64,000 nt of DNA from Massospora cicadina (taxonomy: Eukaryota; Entomophthoromycota; Entomophthoromycetes; Entomophthorales; Entomophthoraceae): contig JAKSZP010009195.1 in assembly GCA_022478985.1 (NCBI GenBank), positions 62,001 to 126,000 on the forward strand, written 5' to 3'. Position 1 is the first letter of the stretch, and every line of letters begins with the position of its first letter. The notes beneath the pieces were generated by a model. The model worked only from the letters and a program-made list of their open reading frames with translations. It did no database searches and was not told the DNA's origin. Of the stretch, positions 58,626 to 64,000 are shown one piece after another. Made by a program: the position numbers and the translations under genes.

Positions 58626-58946
58626 CTGTGGTTCCCAAACTTATTTAGCCAATGTACCACCTCTCATTGCATTATTTTGCCGACGGACCCCCAAGTGAAA
58701 TAACTACCCAAATGCATAATAGCAAAATTACAAATTTAATTTTAATGCCTTGGTTGGTGAATGGTGACAAAAATAAAATATAAATAAAGTATTTTGATAT
58801 TTAAAGTAAAATTTATAAAAACATTTATGAAAACAACTGCCCAAAGAGGTACATAAGGACCCCCAAATTAATTTTTATTTGCCACGGGCCCCTTTTCAGT
58901 TCCATGGACCCCTGTGGGTCGGTACAGACCACTTTGGGAATGACTG
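58626..58946. mobile_element. hAT-type miniature inverted-repeat element
   Basis: 321 bp with imperfect terminal inverted repeats: CTGTGGTTCCCAAACTT on the left and, reversed, CAGTCATTCCCAAAGTGG on the right. An 8-bp target duplication flanks it: GTCTACTG (58618-58625) and GTCTATTG (58947-58954). Subterminal GGACCCCC blocks are typical of non-autonomous hAT elements. No transposase is encoded; it would be moved by one encoded elsewhere. Confidence 0.85.
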
Positions 58947-58954
58947 GTCTATTG

Positions 58955-61690
58955 CATGATGACAGAGTTTATGGATAGTTCACTTGGGTGAAATTTCATA
59001 AAATCTAATAAGTTAATATTTTTGTTACTATAGTACTGTGGCTAACTGCCCTATATTTTCCTTAAGCAATATAGTATTATTTACAATAAAATATTTTAGA
59101 ATATATCATGTAATTGAAGGGTTTTATTATGACAAACTACCTGAGAATCTAATATCTTCTCTTTTTTCTTCTTGCCAAACTTAATATTTTTATAGGGTTA
59201 CTTCTGATACTTCCTGCTTTACCCATTTCCCCTCTTCTTATATCTCCACTAAACTAGTAGCACATAGGTAGATTATCTTGGGTACAATTTCACAAGAGGT
59301 TTTTATTATAACACAGTTATGTCACTATAAAATTTGCCATTTTGCCTTATGTTTGCACCTCTTTTCCTATGCTTTGAAATACTTAGCATTACCTTATATC
59401 AAGTCACCTTATTAATCAGCACTTTACTCCAATTATATCATTATTAACTACTATAGCATTGCTGCTTAGTAATTGTATTATAAATATATACCAGTAATAT
59501 AATTAAGTCCAATAATTAGATATTAGTACCAAGCAAACTTAAAATAAATGAGATAATACTACTATTGTAGTTACAAGTCAACTTATTTTTTCAAGGTCTA
59601 TCCATGTGGTTTCAACTTAATACATTATGGATTACAAGAGCTCACTGGCCACATATCTTATACTTTTCAGACAATTGATTATATCATTAATTATTTGATT
59701 ATATCTAATATCAAATTTAATTCTTAAACTTTAAACCCAAATAATTTAGTTTATTTAGAAAATTTAACCCCTTAATGCATTCAATAATTTAGTTAGCTAA
59801 TATTCCAACACTTCTTTCTCCCTTAACTAAATTATAGGTAAAGTTTCTTTTTTATAATATAAAAAATCTTTGTTCCTACATTTATCTAAATATAAGTGCT
59901 TTATTTAAGCCATACCAGCTAAAGAATAATGCATATCTAGAAGGTTCAGTAAGCTGATAAGCTGGGCCGTGGTATAAGCTAGTCATTAATACATCAACTG
60001 CAAGTGTATTGGCAATATTATTGCCTGAAGTGCAAGACTCAGCACTGATCCTGTTGTGAAAGAATTAGAACTTATAAATGTTATTTTTGGTACAGGGGTT
60101 ACAGTTATGCCTAAACGCTAGCCTTCTTTATAGACAATTAGGAAACCTGCCCTTGATTGATATTTCTATAAGTTTTCAAGCTTCTGTAGCCCAGAAAAAC
60201 TTAAAAAGCTTTTGCATCTTTGTCATTTTGCCTTAGATGGAGATATGATTGCCAAATTCATTTTTGTAATTTACAAGTTCATCTACTAAGAAGGCTTCTT
60301 TCCTTGCTTTGCTTAGGCAGTGCTGCCATATCAGCCTTAAATATTGAAATAGTATCAGACCTTGTTAAAGCCTACATTTCTTACACTCTTGCCTCTGGTC
60401 CTAATATTGTTCCCGTGAACCCTTTAGGGCTAGTCAGGTTGTTGAGCTTTGCCCTAGTTTGGGTAAAGCCTTAACTCTAGGTTTTCAAATTATTTTATTA
60501 TTTAAATCACATTTGATTTATATCTATTCTTAATAATTTCTTTAAAAATGCTTTATCAGACTATTGGGATGTGGGTGAATAACTCCAACTGTCCCTGAAT
60601 TTGTTAATGTATCACAAAGATCTCGTCATAAGGATAAATATATAAATCATTTAAATATAAAATCATGAGAAAACTCACTAATAATACCACATTAATTTAT
60701 GCTATATAATAGTGAAAACCAAGGTAATTTTATAGGAAAGAGGAAGCGATCTGGTTTATGTTGTGGGAGTAATAAGTAGAGAGAATTGAGTGCCATTACT
60801 TTGGGGAAAATTACTAATACCTTACAAGCCAAGATCTTTATCTAGTTTGCTATTCAGTTTTTTTGGCATCAAAATAATTTGTTTCTTTAATTCAGAGATG
60901 ACCCCCAACAATGCTATTAGCCAACTTTTAGCTTGTGTTGAATCTCGCCATTAGAGGTAATCAAACTTTCAGTTTGGGCTGAAATCCTAACATGGTCTAA
61001 AGCCCCAATTTATTATTAAGGCTAGATTTCAAATCACAAAGCAATTTTCATTTTTAACGCTAAATTCGCACCCAAATGTATTTGGGATAAACTGCCTCTT
61101 TAGCGCTCCACTGACCAATGTGATTAAATCAAGCTCATAATTCACATATTATTATAGAAATGTATAAATACAAGATTTTGTTCAATAATAGCCTCACCCA
61201 GTTGCTACACAACACTTTAATTATGTGCCCTTGCCTATTAGCTTTCCAATATCAGATTATGATCCAATATCTTAATCAACTTCCAGCTCTTAACCTAAAA
61301 TCCTCTCAATTAGTTTAATAGTGATTTTCTCCTGGTCATTTATACAGTAACGCTAATTTCCTAATATGCATCTATCACATATCTTATATTTTCTAGAAGG
61401 AAGTTCTATTGAGACTGCTGAGCCTTTTTTTAGTTAATCCCTATAAAACAGTCAAAATTGACTATTTTCTTAGTGATAAATTATTCTGTCAAGAGGATAT
61501 AATTTTTTTGACTTAGTGATAAATAATTTCATAAGTTATTGTTTACACTATCAAGACTAATGATCTTGGAGCCACTAAAGTCCTTCCCAAAATCGTATTA
61601 CTAGAAAATCTGAGAAAGTATATTCAATTTTCAGTAGTTATCACTAAGCTCTGGTGAACCCCATTATTGATTTTAAAAAATCATGTTCAA
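58955..61690. other. AT-rich low-copy region, no gene seen
   Basis: The largest frame (60220-60474, plus, beginning MSFCLRWRYDC) has a hydrophobic character but no recognised motif and no convincing splice context. No repeat partner inside the window. Confidence 0.4.
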
Positions 61691-61921
61691 TTAGGCTTGA
61701 CCAGTCAGTTTTCTAAGTTTCACAATAGTGTTTTTATTGCAACCTTTATAAAAGCTTAACCCAATATCAGCCAGAATAATATCTTGCAGTAATGGTCTTT
61801 CTAGATGCTTATATCCATAATCCTCCTGAAATATACATTTTAAAGGTAAATATAATATGTCTGCATTGTTGGATGAGGCCCATTTGCAGAGTCTTTTCAC
61901 TTGTTGCAATCTTTCTGCCAT
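61691..61921 (-). CDS. Small unrecognised ORF
   Basis: 76 codons, MAERLQQVKRLCKWASSNNA and, further on, ILADIGLSFYKGCNKN. It is open and protein-like but short; a TTTCAG inside could be an intron acceptor, so it may be part of a spliced gene or a transposon scrap. No family recognised. Confidence 0.25.
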   Translation of the reverse strand: MAERLQQVKRLCKWASSNNADILYLPLKCIFQEDYGYKHLERPLLQDIILADIGLSFYKGCNKNTIVKLRKLTGQA

Positions 61922-61924
61922 GTA

Positions 61925-62627
61925 TCCTTAGCTTAAGAGCCTGTTAGTATACTGACTCTTCTTTTACGTGGCCTTCTCTCCAGATTTTGCCCTTTCTCAA
62001 CTTTTTCATAAGTATTTCAGTGAAAAGTACATAAAATCTAATAGCCTTTCATTAGTCAAGTTGATCAGTACACCTGGTTCCAAGAAGTTAATAGTTTGGC
62101 TCACCTATGATAAGGCTGGACATCAGGATCTATCTATAACTTGCATGCAGCCTCTTCATGATAACATCAAGGTCCATCTCCTAGTACAGCCATAGATAAA
62201 AAACTACATTACCTTCTGCATCCAGGAAAGGGTTCATTTAACTGAAAAGGCTGAGGAGGATGAAGCTGACATGTGATAAATTTTAGTATTACTGCTCACT
62301 AGAACTAAAGTATTTTATGTATATTTATATTAATATATATTATTTTCGCCTTATGTAAACTCCTTTTTTAGTACTCATGATATGGGTAAAGAGATTTTGT
62401 ATGAACACAATTACAACCTATTTGTCTTGGTCCTTGAAAGTGTAAATATTATATTGAAATTCCAATATGAGATATGGACCACTACAAAGCGCAGATAGCT
62501 TAGTGAACAGCCTGAATTATGCAAATCACAGTAAAACCAGTTTGCATTTATGTAATTCAGTAAGGCAGCTCAGCTCTGGTCATCTGTCTACTTTTGACTC
62601 AAATTATAACTAAATTTAGCTTGACCT
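61925..62627. other. Low-copy region with one small plus-strand frame
   Basis: A frame at 61968-62195 (FSPDFALSQLFHKYFSEKYI) is open for 75 codons with no known motif. The rest is AT-rich and shows nothing. Confidence 0.3.
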
Positions 62628-62632
62628 ACTTT

Positions 62633-63279
62633 TGTAATGGATCAGGAGGCACCTGATCTGGCATTGACTCGGATTGGGTGGAAGTCAATTTGAATGTGGC
62701 CCTGGTTCAATGGGCATCGAATTTAGCAAGAGTGGAGCTGGGCAAAATCGCCATCCCAAATCCAAATCACCTCCGCAAAATGATGATGGGCTTACATGAG
62801 GCGTGGATGGTGATCTGGTGGGATGGCAATTCTTTGCTAATGATGTGGTGGTCAGGGTTTGGAGGAGTTTAACAAAATGGTAAGCTTATTTGATGTTTGC
62901 AACGGATTATTTAAGGGAAGATGGTGCAGCCCTGAAGGGCAGTTGTGTCTTCTACAAGGAATTAAAGAATAAAGGATTTTGCTAAGCTCAAAATTTATTA
63001 AATTTATTTTAGTAAATAAGTCAGATCAGATCCAAGTCATGAGCTCTGCCAGTGAGCTCAGTGTGGTGTTGGCGTCATTCTCGGCCCTTTCCTGGTCCCA
63101 GACCCTACTACTGATGTGCAACGTCATGAGAACAGTGGTCCGAGAATATGTGGCGATGACAAGACATGGCAGTCAGGTTCAGGGATGGGCCTCTGCCAGC
63201 CTGTACCTAGTATGGTCAGTAACTTAGCTCTTAATGCCCAATTTGTTTGTTGCATATTGGTGCAAACCCGCCCATTACA
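62633..63279 (+). repeat. Solo LTR of the element D family
   Basis: 647 bp bounded by the inverted repeat TGTAATG and CATTACA and a perfect 5-bp TSD ACTTT (62628-62632 and 63280-63284 after the shared A). Its end matches the D LTR in reverse (CAATTTGTTTGTTGCATATTGG against CAACTTGTTTGTCTCATATTGG), and its middle shares CATGAGCTCTGC and AGTGAGCT. The frames 62678-62872 and 62979-63322 lie inside it and are not genes. Confidence 0.85.
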
Positions 63280-63284
63280 ACTTT

Positions 63285-64000
63285 ATACTGCATATAAATT
63301 AAGATCTTTACCATACAATTGACATATGCATTAAGGCTAACCACATCAAATGATGAATCACTAAATATGCAAGATATGAAAGACTAGGCGTTCTGCCATA
63401 TAGCATTTTTAATGGGTTTATGTCCTGTGCTACTATGATGTCTAATGTTATACACAAATGAAATATAACTAATGTGTAAGTTTTGGGGAGCGCCTCCTCC
63501 GTTTGGATAAAGGGGTGTTCCCTTTCCCATCAAAGAAAGGGTCCAAGAAGGACAACTGTCCCTCTCATCTCACAGGGCAATCTCGCCCATGTGGTGGATA
63601 AGCGTTGGGTAACAGCTCTCCCTTTGAGGATCCCGCTCCCTGTTCCAATATTAACTTCATCCAAATTAATACAGCAAATCAAGGAGATTTGTGCTGAGCT
63701 TTTGGGACTCAGCATTCTCTTTGGATGAAAGGTATAAATTGAGTTGAGGGCAACGAGCCTTCATCATTGTTGTGATCTTCTCTGGATTAAGTAAAAGCCT
63801 TGTCCAGGGGGAAGGTCAATATAGTTATATGAAGGGCACAATTTTCAAATGGCCCAATAATTTTGAGAATGGAGTTTGATTCAACCGGAATACCAAATTT
63901 GGGGCTTTGCCTAAATTATGCCAAATTTGGGGAATATTTACATTTCTAATTTGTTATCTAATCTCTATTCACACTTTTATATATTCCCACCTATACCAGA
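63285..64000. other. Right edge, one small unrecognised frame
   Basis: The plus-strand frame 63483-63728 (81 codons, MGSASSVWIKGCSLSHQRKG) is locally more GC-rich than its surroundings and could be an exon or repeat fragment; no motif is recognised. The rest is AT-rich. Confidence 0.25.

Noticed and set aside
60960..61130. TTTAGCGCTC next to ACCAATG resembling the CenH3 start region (56690-56720)
   Set aside because: Only short matches; no extended homology, so a duplicated CenH3 5' end is not supported.
62678..63322. Several overlapping frames that could pass for a small gene
   Set aside because: All lie in or across the solo LTR of family D.

Overview
The window comes from a large, repeat-bloated eukaryotic genome. 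A fungus is the most likely source: the retroelements are mostly Ty3/gypsy, both with and without a chromodomain, and the one host gene has 0.1-0.45 kb introns with GTAAGT donors. Nothing here fixes the taxon; a hAT-type miniature element of a style common in animals keeps other eukaryotes open. There are no rRNA genes, intact tRNA genes or CRISPR arrays.

Positions 1-9570 hold minus-strand chromodomain gypsy elements (called family C here): the 5' part of copy C0, inserted into an LTR of copy C1, beside a very degraded relative (C3) and a plus-strand integrase/chromodomain scrap. Positions 9570-11681 are AT-rich with one broken unknown ORF.

Positions 11682-55819 form one 44-kb nested retrotransposon stack that I could resolve from LTR pairs and target duplications. 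The oldest element, F (LTRs 11682-12202 and 55281-55819), was split by element A (12414-38145) and element E (39833-49955). The 5' LTR of A received element B (12859-20221), element D (20804-32313, itself split by C2, 25303-31249), and a tRNA-derived SINE plus an ORF1-only LINE-like unit (32386-34640). The 3' LTR of E received a short LTR element, H (47932-49817). TSDs are perfect for B (CCTGC), C2 (TGCTC) and E (GAATC), decayed for D and H, and unclear for A and F.

Positions 55820-64000 are mostly low-copy and AT-rich. They contain the one convincing host gene, a four-exon centromeric histone H3 (CENP-A/CenH3, 154 residues, 56707-57937) with an enlarged loop 1. Nearby are a 321-bp hAT-type MITE with an 8-bp TSD (58626-58946) and a solo LTR of family D with a perfect TSD (62633-63279). 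No retroelement here looks fully intact: reading frames carry stops, frameshifts and lost catalytic residues. Most notable are covarying LTR/primer-site complementarity in family C, pointing to Tf1-like self-priming; a collagen-like Gly-X-Y tract in frame in the Gag of E; an antisense ORF in B; and a SINE and an ORF1-only unit sharing one 3' tail and one target site.
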